Positions 26,193-34,382 of a stretch of 64,000 nt of DNA are shown one piece after another. The notes below the pieces were generated by a model. The model ran no database searches. It had not been told where the DNA came from and saw only the letters and a list, made by a program, of their open reading frames with translations. Made by a program: the position numbers and the translations under genes. The DNA is taken from assembly GCF_000633395.1 (NCBI RefSeq), contig NZ_AYMU01000010.1:248001-312000 (forward strand), given 5' to 3'. Positions within the stretch are counted from its first letter, which is position 1. Every line of letters starts with the position of its first letter. This stretch comes from Pseudomonas sp. PH1b (lineage in GTDB: Bacteria; Pseudomonadota; Gammaproteobacteria; Pseudomonadales; Pseudomonadaceae).

Positions 26193-27302
26193 TCAATGGG
26201 CGCTGCTGTAGCGGCGCACGCCCGAGTCGTTGTGGGGGATCTGCGCTGCCGTGCTACCGCTGGCCTGGAACAGCACCAGGTGTTCGGCTGCCACGCGGAT
26301 GCCGACGTCTGCTCCAACCTGATGGTCGGCGTGGCTGGGGAAAATCGATTCCAGCTGGCTGCCGGTCGGCAGTTGCAGGCGATACAGGGTCGAGGCGCCG
26401 AGGAAGGTCTTGCCGACGATCCGTGCTTTCAAGGCGCTGTCCGGTGCGTAGACGATGTCGTCGGGACGCAGCAGGACATCCACAGCGCCGCCCGTTGGCC
26501 AGGTATAGGCGCGATTGCCCTGTAGCATGCCCAGCTCGGTCTGCACCGATTCCGGGCTGCTCAACTGACCTCGAATGAAGTAGCCCTGGCCGATGAAGCT
26601 CGCGACAAAGGGCGTCTGCGGTTCATGGTAGAGGTTGTAGGGCGTGTCCCACTGTTCCAACCGGCCTTCCTTGAATACCCCGACCTGATCGCTCACGGCA
26701 AAGGCTTCCTCCTGGTCGTGGGTCACCAGGATCGCACTGGTGCCCCGAGCCTTGAGGATGTCCCGCACCTCGTGGCTGAGCTTGCGCCGCAGTTCACCGT
26801 CGAGGTTGGAGAAGGGTTCATCGAGCAGCAACAGTTGAGGTTCCGGTGCCAGGGCACGGGCCAGGGCCACTCGCTGCTGCTGGCCGCCGGACAGCTCATG
26901 GGGGAAGCGCTGGCCAAGGTTCTTCAGGTTGACCAGTTCCAGCAGCTCGGCGACCACACGCTCTTTCTGCGGGTGCTTGCGGATGCCGAATGCAATGTTA
27001 TCGGCCACGCTCAGGTGCGGGAACAGGGCGTAGTCCTGGAACACCATGCCGATCCGACGCTTCTCCGGTGCCAGGGTGAACCCGGCACTGGAAATGGTCT
27101 CGCCAGCCAGCTGGATTTCCCCTTCGTGTACCGGCTCGAATCCGGCGATGGCACGCAGGGTGGTGGTCTTGCCACAACCCGAGGAGCCCAGCAGGCAACC
27201 GATGTCGCCGGCATTGAGGTGCAGGTTGAGGTTCTGCACGACCCGTTGGTCCTGGTAGCCGCAGGCGAGGTTGTGCAGGTTCAGCAGTAAGGGTTGGCTC
27301 AT
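26193..27302 (-). CDS. ABC transporter ATP-binding protein (iron/polyamine importer type)
   Basis: 369 residues starting MSQPLLLNLHNLACGY; the longer frame is antisense to argF and not real. Walker A GSSGCGKTT, Q-loop VFQDYALFPH, signature LSGGQQQR, Walker B LLLLDEPFSNLD, followed by a TOBE-like C-terminal domain (about 245-369), as in FbpC/PotA. No permease or binding protein is next to it, so its partners are encoded elsewhere. The corresponding P. aeruginosa gene (PA3538) also lies beside argF. It overlaps the argF end by 4 bases. Confidence 0.9.
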   Translation of the reverse strand: MSQPLLLNLHNLACGYQDQRVVQNLNLHLNAGDIGCLLGSSGCGKTTTLRAIAGFEPVHEGEIQLAGETISSAGFTLAPEKRRIGMVFQDYALFPHLSVADNIAFGIRKHPQKERVVAELLELVNLKNLGQRFPHELSGGQQQRVALARALAPEPQLLLLDEPFSNLDGELRRKLSHEVRDILKARGTSAILVTHDQEEAFAVSDQVGVFKEGRLEQWDTPYNLYHEPQTPFVASFIGQGYFIRGQLSSPESVQTELGMLQGNRAYTWPTGGAVDVLLRPDDIVYAPDSALKARIVGKTFLGASTLYRLQLPTGSQLESIFPSHADHQVGADVGIRVAAEHLVLFQASGSTAAQIPHNDSGVRRYSSAH

Positions 27303-28219
27303 GCGTGGTGGTACGCCGGCTCGACAAGAAACTCGAGCAGGGCCTTCTGTGCGTGGAGGCGGTTTTCCGCCTGGTCCCAAGCTACTGAACGAGGGTCGTC
27401 CAGCAGGTCGAGGCTGATTTCCTCGCCACGGTGGGCGGGCAGGCAATGCATGAACAGCACATCTTCGGCGGCGAGGTCGAGCAGGGCGCGGTTGACCTGG
27501 AACGGTGCGAACAGCTTCAGGCGCTTGGCGGTTTCCTCTTCCTGGCCCATGGAGGTCCAGACATCGGTGCTGACCAGGTGAGCGCCTGCCACCGCTTGCC
27601 GAGGATCGCGGACGATGGTCACGCGATCGCCGGCCTGGGCGACAAAGGCCGGGTTCGGTTCATAGCCTTCGGGGCAGGCGATACGCAGTTGGAAGTCGAA
27701 CTGGATGGAGGCCTCTATATAGCTGTTGCACATGTTGTTGCCGTCGCCGATCCAGGCCACGGTCTTGCCCTGGATCGAGCCGCGGTGCTCGAGGAAGGTC
27801 TGCATGTCGGCCAGCAGTTGGCAGGGATGCAGGTCATCGGACAGGCCATTGATCACCGGTACGCGGGAGTTGGCCGCAAACTCGGTCAGGGTGCTGTGGG
27901 CGAAGGTCCTGATCATCACGGCGTCGAGCATGCGCGACATGACGATGGCGCAGTCGCCGATGGGCTCGCCGCGCCCCAGTTGGGTATCCCGTGGCGAAAG
28001 GAAGATGGCTTGGCCGCCCAGCTGGATCATGCCGGCTTCGAAAGACAGTCGGGTACGGGTCGACGACTTCTCGAAAATCATGCCGAGCACACGATTTTTC
28101 AAGGGCTCGAAGAGTACGCCGCGGTTACGCAGGTCCTTCAGCTCGATGCCTCGACGAATCACACTGACCAGCTCATCGGGCGTGCAATCCATCAGGGAGA
28201 GAAAGTGCCTTGCGCTCAT
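27299..28219 (-). CDS. argF: anabolic ornithine carbamoyltransferase
   Basis: 306 residues starting MSARHFLSLMD; an ATG one codon upstream is equally well placed. Carbamoyl-phosphate site KSSTRTRLSF (50s), HPCQLLAD and the ornithine loop HCLPAHRGEE. Makes citrulline from ornithine and carbamoyl phosphate. Upstream are two ArgR half-sites 21 bases apart, as described for P. aeruginosa argF. An ABC ATPase gene follows with a 4-base overlap. Confidence 0.96.
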   Translation of the reverse strand: MSARHFLSLMDCTPDELVSVIRRGIELKDLRNRGVLFEPLKNRVLGMIFEKSSTRTRLSFEAGMIQLGGQAIFLSPRDTQLGRGEPIGDCAIVMSRMLDAVMIRTFAHSTLTEFAANSRVPVINGLSDDLHPCQLLADMQTFLEHRGSIQGKTVAWIGDGNNMCNSYIEASIQFDFQLRIACPEGYEPNPAFVAQAGDRVTIVRDPRQAVAGAHLVSTDVWTSMGQEEETAKRLKLFAPFQVNRALLDLAAEDVLFMHCLPAHRGEEISLDLLDDPRSVAWDQAENRLHAQKALLEFLVEPAYHHA

Positions 28220-28633
28220 CATTAACTACCTTTTTGCAACAGACCGCAGATTCTCAAAGCCTTGTTATTCGAACAACGGGCTGGACCTGCGGCGAAAGCC
28301 GCACGGGGCGACGAAATAGGGGAAGGCGCGATCTTATAATTAAATGTCGCGTCTTACCAATAGTGCTACATCGATTATGGGCATTCAGAGAGGCCAGGAC
28401 GCGAATGCGCTGGCACTTTTGAGACCAGTTTCCGGACAGCAGCCCGGCATTTGTACACTGCCCCGACGCGACTTGGCAATCGAGCGCGGCGCTGGAAAGG
28501 CGCTTGCAGTCGCTTTTTGACCTGTGAGCCGAGTTCATGGGGCGAGGCGATCGGCAGGTGGCTAATCTGAAACATTTCCTAATGCAAAGTGCGAAGGTTA
28601 TAAAGGCCAATCGGCGGCTGGGATGCGTGTGCA
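28220..28633. other. argF upstream control region (no gene)
   Basis: 414 bases between divergent genes. The argF-proximal part carries the ArgR operator (listed separately) in an AT-rich stretch at 28330-28390. The rest, 28400-28633, shows no credible gene or repeat. Confidence 0.8.
28324..28360 (+). promoter_or_regulatory. ArgR operator of argF (two half-sites)
   Basis: TGTCGCGTCTTACCAA (28345-28360) fits the Pseudomonas ArgR half-site TGTCGC-N8-AA exactly. AGGCGCGATCTTATAA (28324-28339) fits with two changes. The half-sites are 21 bases apart, the TGTCGCN8AAN5 spacing reported for P. aeruginosa argF. It lies about 105-140 bases upstream of the argF start. Confidence 0.75.
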
Positions 28634-28924
28634 ATGGAGTCCAGAGAGCAACAACTGATGACGCTGCTGGGGCTCACGGCTCGAGCGCTCACCGATATGA
28701 CCGCCTCGGTCACCGCGTTCTCATTCGAGCTGTTGCGCAGTGAGGATCCGGTGACTCGCGCGGCGGCGCGCAAGATGATCGATCGGATGATGACCCTCAG
28801 TGCCGGTCTGGACGAGCATTGGCGACTGCTCGCCGAGCTGGCCGGGAACTATGGGGAGCAGGGCCCCATCGACTCGACGGCGCTGCTTTCCTCGGAGGGG
28901 CCGCCACGGTTGCCGCCCAACTGA
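28634..28924 (+). CDS. small conserved-looking hypothetical protein
   Basis: 96 residues, mostly helical, with no signal peptide, membrane helix or Cys cluster. The N-terminal part (1-70) has regular helical spacing (LGLTARALTDMTASVTAF, AARKMIDRMMTL) and the tail is disordered and Pro-rich. The codon pattern is that of a coding Pseudomonas gene. Its place, divergent from argF and before a molybdenum enzyme, is like the hypothetical gene in the same block of P. aeruginosa. No function can be given. Confidence 0.6.
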   Translation: MESREQQLMTLLGLTARALTDMTASVTAFSFELLRSEDPVTRAAARKMIDRMMTLSAGLDEHWRLLAELAGNYGEQGPIDSTALLSSEGPPRLPPN

Positions 28925-29059
28925 AGGGCGCGATCATGGTCGGGACTGATGGTGGAGAATTCATGTGACGAACGTCGCTGGCGTCCCTTGCAGGCTGGCA
29001 CCATAGTTTTTGCTCCCTGCGACCGGATACGGACCGCCCTCAAACAATAGAGACTGGCC

Positions 29060-31168
29060 ATGACCAAGACTCTCCATCACCGTGCCTGCCACCTGTGTGA
29101 AGCCATTTGCGGCCTGACCCTGGAAATCACTGAGGAGCAGGGCAGCGGCCCGCGCATCACCTCGATCAAGGGCGACCCCGAGGACAGCTTCAGCCGTGGC
29201 CATATCTGCCCCAAGGCGGTGGCCCTGCAGGATATCCAGAATGATCCGGATCGCTTGCGCCAACCGATGCAGCGCGTTGGCAACGAGTGGCAGCCCATCG
29301 AGTGGGATGAGGCATTCGCTTTGGTGGCCGAGCGCCTGGCGAGCATCCAGCAGCGCCACGGCAATAATGCAGTGGCGACCTATCAGGGCAATCCCAGCGT
29401 CCACAACTATGGGCTGATGACCCACAGCAATTACTTTCTCGGCCTGCTCAAGACTCGCAATCGCTTTTCCGCCACTTCGGTCGATCAGTTGCCCCAGCAC
29501 CTGGCCAGCTACCTGATGTATGGCCATGGCTTGCTGTTGCCGATTCCGGACATCGACCACACCGATTTCATGCTGATTCTCGGCGGCAATCCCCTGGCGT
29601 CCAACGGCAGCATCATGACCGTGCCGGATGTGGAGAAACGCTTGAAGGCGATCCAGGCCCGTGGCGGCAAGGTGGTGGTGGTCGATCCCCGGCGCAGCGA
29701 GACTGCAGCCATGGCTGATCAGCACCTGTTCGTCCGGCCTGGGGGCGATGTGGCCTTGCTGTTTGGCCTGCTGAACACGATTTTCGAAGAAGGGCCGACC
29801 CGCGACAGTCATCTGCAGGTGGACGGTCTGGCGCAGGTGCGCCAGGCCATTTGCCGTTTCACCGCTGAGGCCATGAGCCCGCTGTGTGCGATTCCGGCGC
29901 CGCAGATCCGCCAACTGGCCCGGGACTTTGCCTCGGCGGACAAGGCGGTCTGCTATGGGCGCATGGGGGTCTCGACCCAGGCGTTCGGCACGCTGTGCCA
30001 CTGGTTGCTGCAATTGCTCAACCTGGTGACCGGGAATCTCGATCGGGTGGGGGGAGCCCTGTGCACTTCGCCGGCAGTGGACCTGGTGGCCGCGACCGCG
30101 GGCGGTCACTTCAATGCCTGGCAGAGTCGGGTGTCCGGGCTTCCGGAGTACGGCGGCGAGCTGCCGGTCTCGGCCTTGGCCGAGGAGATGCTGACCGAGG
30201 GCGAAGGGCAGGTGCGGGCCCTGATCACGGTGGCGGGCAACCCGGTGCTGTCCACGCCCAATGGTCGACAGCTGGAGCAGGCCCTGGACGGACTGGAGTT
30301 CATGCTCAGCATCGACCTGTACATCAATGAGACCACGCGCTATGCGGACCTGATCCTGCCCTCCACCTCGGCCCTGGAGAACGATCACTACGACACCACG
30401 TTCAATTTGTTCGCGGTGCGCAATGTCAGCCGTTTCAACCGGGCGATCCTGCCCAAGCCCGAAGGCGCCTTGCACGACTGGGAAATATTTGTTGGCCTGG
30501 CCCAGGCGTTTGCCGCGCGAACCCAAAGCCTGCTCAAACCCACCATCGCGCCTGCGCAAATGATCGAGCTGGGCTTGCGAGCCGGGCCCTATGGGGATGC
30601 CTCGCCGCTGCGGCTGTCTCTGGCCACCCTGGATCAGCACCCTCACGGGATCGATCTGGGAGCGCTGCAACCGAATCTGGCGGGGCGCTTGAAAACCGAG
30701 AACCGACGAATTCAAGCGGCGCCGGCCGCCATCATGGCGGACCTGGAGCGGTTTGCCGCGCTCGGCCCTCCGCCGGTGGATGAATTGTTGTTGATCGGCC
30801 GTCGCCATGTGCGCAGCAACAACTCCTGGATGCATAACTATCACCGCTTGGTGAAGGGCAAGCCTCGTCACCAGTTGTTGATGCATCCGCAAGACCTGGC
30901 ACGGCGCGGCTTGAGTGATGGCCAGCGGGTGCGGATCAGTTCCCGGGTGGGGGTGGTGGAGGTGGAGGTACTGGCTAGTGGCGAAATGATGCCCGGGGTG
31001 GTGAGCCTGCCCCATGGGTGGGGGCATGGGCGCCCGGGTGTGCACATGAGCATTGCCACGGCGCAGCCGGGTTGCAGTGCCAATGACCTGACGGATGAGC
31101 GTCAGCTCGATGCCTTGTCGGGGAACGCCGCGTTGAATGGCGTGCCGGTCAGGGTAGAGGCGGCCTGA
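29060..31168 (+). CDS. molybdopterin oxidoreductase, formate dehydrogenase/nitrate reductase-like
   Basis: 702 residues, cytoplasmic (no Tat signal). N-terminal [4Fe-4S] site Cys10-x2-Cys13-x3-Cys17 and Cys50. Domains follow the DMSO-reductase family: LILGGNPLASNG, VVVDPRRSETA and the C-terminal MopB domain with VSLPHGWGHGRPG. Where formate dehydrogenases have Cys or SeCys as molybdenum ligand the alignment places Asp142 (SVDQLP), so the ligand may be Asp, as in NarG. No small subunit or partner is encoded nearby, so the electron acceptor is unknown. Substrate unknown. Confidence 0.9.
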   Translation: MTKTLHHRACHLCEAICGLTLEITEEQGSGPRITSIKGDPEDSFSRGHICPKAVALQDIQNDPDRLRQPMQRVGNEWQPIEWDEAFALVAERLASIQQRHGNNAVATYQGNPSVHNYGLMTHSNYFLGLLKTRNRFSATSVDQLPQHLASYLMYGHGLLLPIPDIDHTDFMLILGGNPLASNGSIMTVPDVEKRLKAIQARGGKVVVVDPRRSETAAMADQHLFVRPGGDVALLFGLLNTIFEEGPTRDSHLQVDGLAQVRQAICRFTAEAMSPLCAIPAPQIRQLARDFASADKAVCYGRMGVSTQAFGTLCHWLLQLLNLVTGNLDRVGGALCTSPAVDLVAATAGGHFNAWQSRVSGLPEYGGELPVSALAEEMLTEGEGQVRALITVAGNPVLSTPNGRQLEQALDGLEFMLSIDLYINETTRYADLILPSTSALENDHYDTTFNLFAVRNVSRFNRAILPKPEGALHDWEIFVGLAQAFAARTQSLLKPTIAPAQMIELGLRAGPYGDASPLRLSLATLDQHPHGIDLGALQPNLAGRLKTENRRIQAAPAAIMADLERFAALGPPPVDELLLIGRRHVRSNNSWMHNYHRLVKGKPRHQLLMHPQDLARRGLSDGQRVRISSRVGVVEVEVLASGEMMPGVVSLPHGWGHGRPGVHMSIATAQPGCSANDLTDERQLDALSGNAALNGVPVRVEAA

Positions 31169-31264
31169 GATGTCTGTCGGAGAGGCCGAGCAGGGCGCTC
31201 AGGATTCCGTTACAATGCGCCACCGTGCCGACAACAGAGTCGGAAAGTTCAGCCGAGGTGTTCC

Positions 31265-31603
31265 ATGGATATCATCGAAACTATTAAAGAGCAGATTGCC
31301 AACAACACCATTCTGCTTTACATGAAAGGCTCGCCGAATGCCCCACAGTGTGGCTTCTCCGCGAAAGCCGCTCAGGCCGTAATGGGCTGTGGCGAGAAGT
31401 TCGCTTACGTGGACATCCTGCAGAACCCGGAAATTCGCGCCAACCTGCCCAAGTACGCCAATTGGCCAACCTTCCCGCAACTGTGGGTGGGCGGTGAGCT
31501 GGTCGGCGGCAGCGACATCATGGCGGAAATGTTCGCCAATGGTGAGCTGCAGACCCTGGTCAAGGCCGCTGCTGAAAAAGCCGCTGCCAAGACCGAAGCC
31601 TGA
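31265..31603 (+). CDS. grxD: monothiol glutaredoxin, GrxD type
   Basis: 112 residues. The active-site motif CGFS (PQCGFSAKAAQ) and the later GSDIMAEM are those of class II monothiol glutaredoxins, which bind a [2Fe-2S] cluster with glutathione and deliver or repair Fe-S clusters. It precedes bacterioferritin genes in reverse orientation, a shared iron theme, and the two converge on a common terminator. Confidence 0.95.
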   Translation: MDIIETIKEQIANNTILLYMKGSPNAPQCGFSAKAAQAVMGCGEKFAYVDILQNPEIRANLPKYANWPTFPQLWVGGELVGGSDIMAEMFANGELQTLVKAAAEKAAAKTEA

Positions 31604-31745
31604 GTCACGTTGTCTGCAGGAGCCGCCGAGCGCTATCGCGCTTGATGCGAGTGACGCCCTGAGAGTCGGCAAGGATCTTTAGTCATTCTCAGGGTTTTAA
31701 TTGCGACATTGCGCTCCTGCCTGTTACGCCACTATAAGCGCGTAA

Positions 31746-31785
31746 TAAAAAAGCCCCGCCCTCGTAAGAGAGGCGGGGCTTTTTA
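31746..31785. terminator. bidirectional terminator between grxD and bfrB
   Basis: Stem AAGCCCCGCC / GGCGGGGCTT with a 10-base interior (CTCGTAAGAGA region) and A- and T-runs on either side, so it can work for both converging genes. Confidence 0.9.
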
Positions 31786-31808
31786 TTGCCTGGGTATTAC
31801 GAGTTAAG

Positions 31809-32282
31809 TTACTCGTCACCCATTTGCGATTGCAGATAGTTCTCGATACCTACTTTATCGATCAGGCCCAATTGGGTTTCCAGCCAGTCGATATGTTCTT
31901 CTTCGGATTCGAGGATATCTTCCAGCAGCTCACGGCTGCCGAAGTCACTGACCGATTCGCAGTGAGCGATCGCTGCCTTGAGGTCGGCGTGGCCGGTACG
32001 CTCGATGCGCAGGTCGCACTCGAGCATTTCCTTGGTGTGTTCGCCGATGTGCAGCTTGCCCAGGTCCTGAACGTTTGGCAGGCCTTCGAGGAAGAGGATG
32101 CGCTTGATTAGCTTGTCCGCATGCTTCATCTCGTCGATGGACTCGTGGTACTCGTGCTTGCCCAGCTTGTTCAGGCCCCAATCTTCATACATGCGTGCAT
32201 GCAGGAAGTACTGATTGATCGCGACCAGTTCATTGGCAAGGATTTTATTGAGATGCTGGATGACTGTAATGTCGCCTTTCAT
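31809..32282 (-). CDS. bfrB: bacterioferritin, haem-containing
   Basis: 157 residues. Haem ligand Met52 (IDEMKHAD) and the ferroxidase ligands Glu18, Glu51, His54 and Glu94/Glu127/His130 in the EEHIDWLE region. Family: 24-subunit iron storage shell. Next to bfd, its ferredoxin partner for iron release, which lies upstream on the same strand. A terminator separates the two, so each has its own promoter. Confidence 0.96.
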   Translation of the reverse strand: MKGDITVIQHLNKILANELVAINQYFLHARMYEDWGLNKLGKHEYHESIDEMKHADKLIKRILFLEGLPNVQDLGKLHIGEHTKEMLECDLRIERTGHADLKAAIAHCESVSDFGSRELLEDILESEEEHIDWLETQLGLIDKVGIENYLQSQMGDE

Positions 32283-32439
32283 GATGGGGTCCTGCCCTTT
32301 AATTAGTGGAAGATGGGCAGAGTCTGAGCCGCATAAACATTACTGTCAAACCTAAGTTATTGAATAATATATGAAAATTAATCGGAATAAGAATGTTTGT
32401 GTTCCGCGTTTTGCCTCTAAGCGATTGAATTACAGGCAT

Positions 32440-32466
32440 AAAAAAACCGGACGCTAGGTCCGGTTG
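32440..32466 (-). terminator. intrinsic terminator of bfd
   Basis: Stem AACCGGAC-GCTAG-GTCCGGTT followed on the minus strand by a T-run, 29 bases past the bfd stop. It separates bfd from bfrB. Confidence 0.9.
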
Positions 32467-32494
32467 TTTGAAACGCTACTGTTTATTCGGCAAA

Positions 32495-32713
32495 TCAGGC
32501 GACATTAAATTCCACAGGGTAGGGGATTGCCGCTTGGCTGCTCTGCAATTCGGTCAGGGTTTCGCGAACCACTTGCTTGGCCAGGCAGGCACATTTGCCG
32601 CATTGGCTGGCAACGCCGGTGGCCTGGCGCACTTCGCGGTAGCTGCAGCAACCTTCATAGATGGCTTCGCGAATTTGTCCGTCGGTGACACCGGTGCAGA
32701 GGCAGACATACAT
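32495..32713 (-). CDS. bfd: bacterioferritin-associated ferredoxin
   Basis: 72 residues. BFD-like [2Fe-2S] domain with Cys4, Cys6, Cys38 and Cys41 (MYVCLC and QCGKCACL). It reduces the haem of BfrB so that stored ferric iron is released. A Fur-box-like element lies 49-67 bases upstream, consistent with induction at low iron. Confidence 0.95.
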   Translation of the reverse strand: MYVCLCTGVTDGQIREAIYEGCCSYREVRQATGVASQCGKCACLAKQVVRETLTELQSSQAAIPYPVEFNVA

Positions 32714-33037
32714 AAGATGAGAACCGTCGCTGGTTAGGGTTCAATTGCGATGGATCTTAATGTTAACGAGAATGATTGTCAAAGTGGTTTCGACGGCCTT
32801 TGTTGCTGATTCTTACCGGGGTGACGAACGGCTTTTCTTGCCATTAATGACAGATCATTCGCATTTTTCGCTTTGCAGGCCGGCCTGAAGAAAAACCACT
32901 AAGGACAGCTCAAAAACGCCGTGTATGATGGTCGGTCCTTGCGAAGCGGGGTCGCGTCATGGGGCTGTCGCATCAGCGTGGCAGACTCGAGGCCAATCCC
33001 CTTCTTCATTTACTACGTCCACACCAGGAGATATCCA
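32714..33037. other. bfd/peroxiredoxin divergent region (no gene)
   Basis: 324 bases. The bfd side carries a Fur-box candidate. The frame extending upstream from the peroxiredoxin start into 32921 has no ribosome site. No other gene or repeat is seen. Confidence 0.75.
32762..32780. promoter_or_regulatory. Fur box before bfd
   Basis: GTTAACGAGAATGATTGTC agrees with about 14 of 19 positions of the Fur consensus GATAATGATAATCATTATC. It lies just upstream of bfd and would switch the ferredoxin on when iron is scarce. Confidence 0.65.
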
Positions 33038-33640
33038 ATGAGCGTACTCGTAGGCAAACAAGCCCCTGACTTCACCGTTCCGGCCGTTCTCGGCAATGGC
33101 GAAATCGTCGACAGCTTCACCCTGTCCTCGGCCATCAAAGGCAAATACGGCCTGGTGTTCTTCTACCCACTGGACTTCACCTTCGTTTGCCCGTCCGAGC
33201 TGATCGCTCTGGACCACCGCATGGCTGACTTCAAGGCGCGCAACGTCGAAGTGATCGCTGTATCGATCGACTCGCACTTCACTCACAACGCCTGGCGCAA
33301 CACCCCGATCAATGCCGGTGGCATCGGTCAGGTTCAATACATCATGGCTGCCGACATGAAGCATGACATCGCCAAGGCCTACGACGTAGAGTCCGAAGGC
33401 GGCGTGGCTTTCCGTGGCGCGTTCCTGATCGACGACAAGGGTGTTGTGCGTTCGCAGATCGTCAACGACCTGCCGTTGGGCCGTAACATGGAAGAGCTGA
33501 TCCGTCTGGTTGACGCTCTGCAATTCCACGAAGAGCACGGCGAAGTCTGCCCTGCCAACTGGAAGAAAGGCGACAAGGGCATGACCGCTTCGCCAGAAGG
33601 CGTCGCTGCTTACCTGAGCGAGAACGCTGGCAAGCTGTAA
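33038..33640 (+). CDS. typical 2-Cys peroxiredoxin (AhpC/TSA family)
   Basis: 200 residues from ATG at 33038, with AGGAGAT upstream; the longer frame is not used. Peroxidatic Cys51 in DFTFVCPSE and resolving Cys171 in GEVCPANW. It reduces H2O2 and organic peroxides with thioredoxin. It corresponds by position to P. aeruginosa PA3529 next to rnt. Divergent from bfd. Confidence 0.95.
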   Translation: MSVLVGKQAPDFTVPAVLGNGEIVDSFTLSSAIKGKYGLVFFYPLDFTFVCPSELIALDHRMADFKARNVEVIAVSIDSHFTHNAWRNTPINAGGIGQVQYIMAADMKHDIAKAYDVESEGGVAFRGAFLIDDKGVVRSQIVNDLPLGRNMEELIRLVDALQFHEEHGEVCPANWKKGDKGMTASPEGVAAYLSENAGKL

Positions 33641-33654
33641 GGCCAAGCCTCACG

Positions 33655-33689
33655 CATAAAAAAACCGGCCTCAGGGCCGGTTTTTTTAT
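33655..33689. terminator. bidirectional terminator, peroxiredoxin and rnt
   Basis: Stem AAAACCGGCC-TCAG-GGCCGGTTTT with A- and T-runs on both flanks, placed between converging genes. Confidence 0.92.
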
Positions 33690-33710
33690 GCAGGCGATTG
33701 GAGCTGGCAA

Positions 33711-34382
33711 TCAATCGTCGAAGTCTTGCCAGCCGCCCATTTGCTTCCAGCGGTTGACGATGCCGCAGAACAGCTCCGCGGTCTTCTCGGTGTCGTAGCG
33801 GGCCGAGTGGGCCTCACGACCGTCGAAGTCGATGTCTGCGCTTTGGCATGCCTTGGCCAGGACGGTCTGACCGTAAGCCAGGCCCGCCAGGGTGGCGGTG
33901 TCGAAGCTGGAGAACGGGTGGAACGGGTTGCGCTTCATGTCCAGGCGCGCCACGGCGGCGTTGAGGAAGCCCAGGTCGAAGCTGCTGTTGTGACCTACCA
34001 GGATGGCGCGTTTGCAGCCATTGGCCTTCAGTGCCTTGCGCACCCCGCGGAAAATATCGGTGAGGGCGGTTTCTTCACTGACGGCCATGCGCAGCGGATG
34101 GTCGAGCTTGATCCCGGTGAACTCCAGGGCTGCGGCTTCGATATTCGCGCCTTCAAACGGCTCGACCCGGAAGAAGTAGGTGTGTTCCGGGAACACGAAC
34201 CCCTTTTCATCCATGCCGATGGTGGTGGCGGCAATTTCCAGCAAGGCGTCGGTGGCCGAGTTGAAACCACCGGTCTCAACGTCGACGACTACCGGCAGGT
34301 AGCCGCGAAAACGCGCCGCCATGGGATGGCGGGGGCCGCCGCTGCTACCTTCTTGTTCGTCGTCGAAATGGTCGTCACTCAC
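33711..34382 (-). CDS. rnt: ribonuclease T
   Basis: 223 residues from a GTG start that overlaps the pyrC stop by 4 bases (GTGA). DEDDh exonuclease: VVDVETGGFN (Asp, Glu), GHNSSFDLGFL (Asp) and HSARYDTEKT (His, Asp). Trims the 3' ends of tRNAs and other stable RNAs. An upstream in-frame extension is antisense-like and not supported. Confidence 0.95.
   Translation of the reverse strand: MSDDHFDDEQEGSSGGPRHPMAARFRGYLPVVVDVETGGFNSATDALLEIAATTIGMDEKGFVFPEHTYFFRVEPFEGANIEAAALEFTGIKLDHPLRMAVSEETALTDIFRGVRKALKANGCKRAILVGHNSSFDLGFLNAAVARLDMKRNPFHPFSSFDTATLAGLAYGQTVLAKACQSADIDFDGREAHSARYDTEKTAELFCGIVNRWKQMGGWQDFDD

Noticed and set aside
28961..31045. 694-codon minus-strand frame opposite the molybdenum enzyme
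   Set aside because: No start signal or domain; composition rich in His, Gln and Arg as expected for the antisense of a GC-rich gene.
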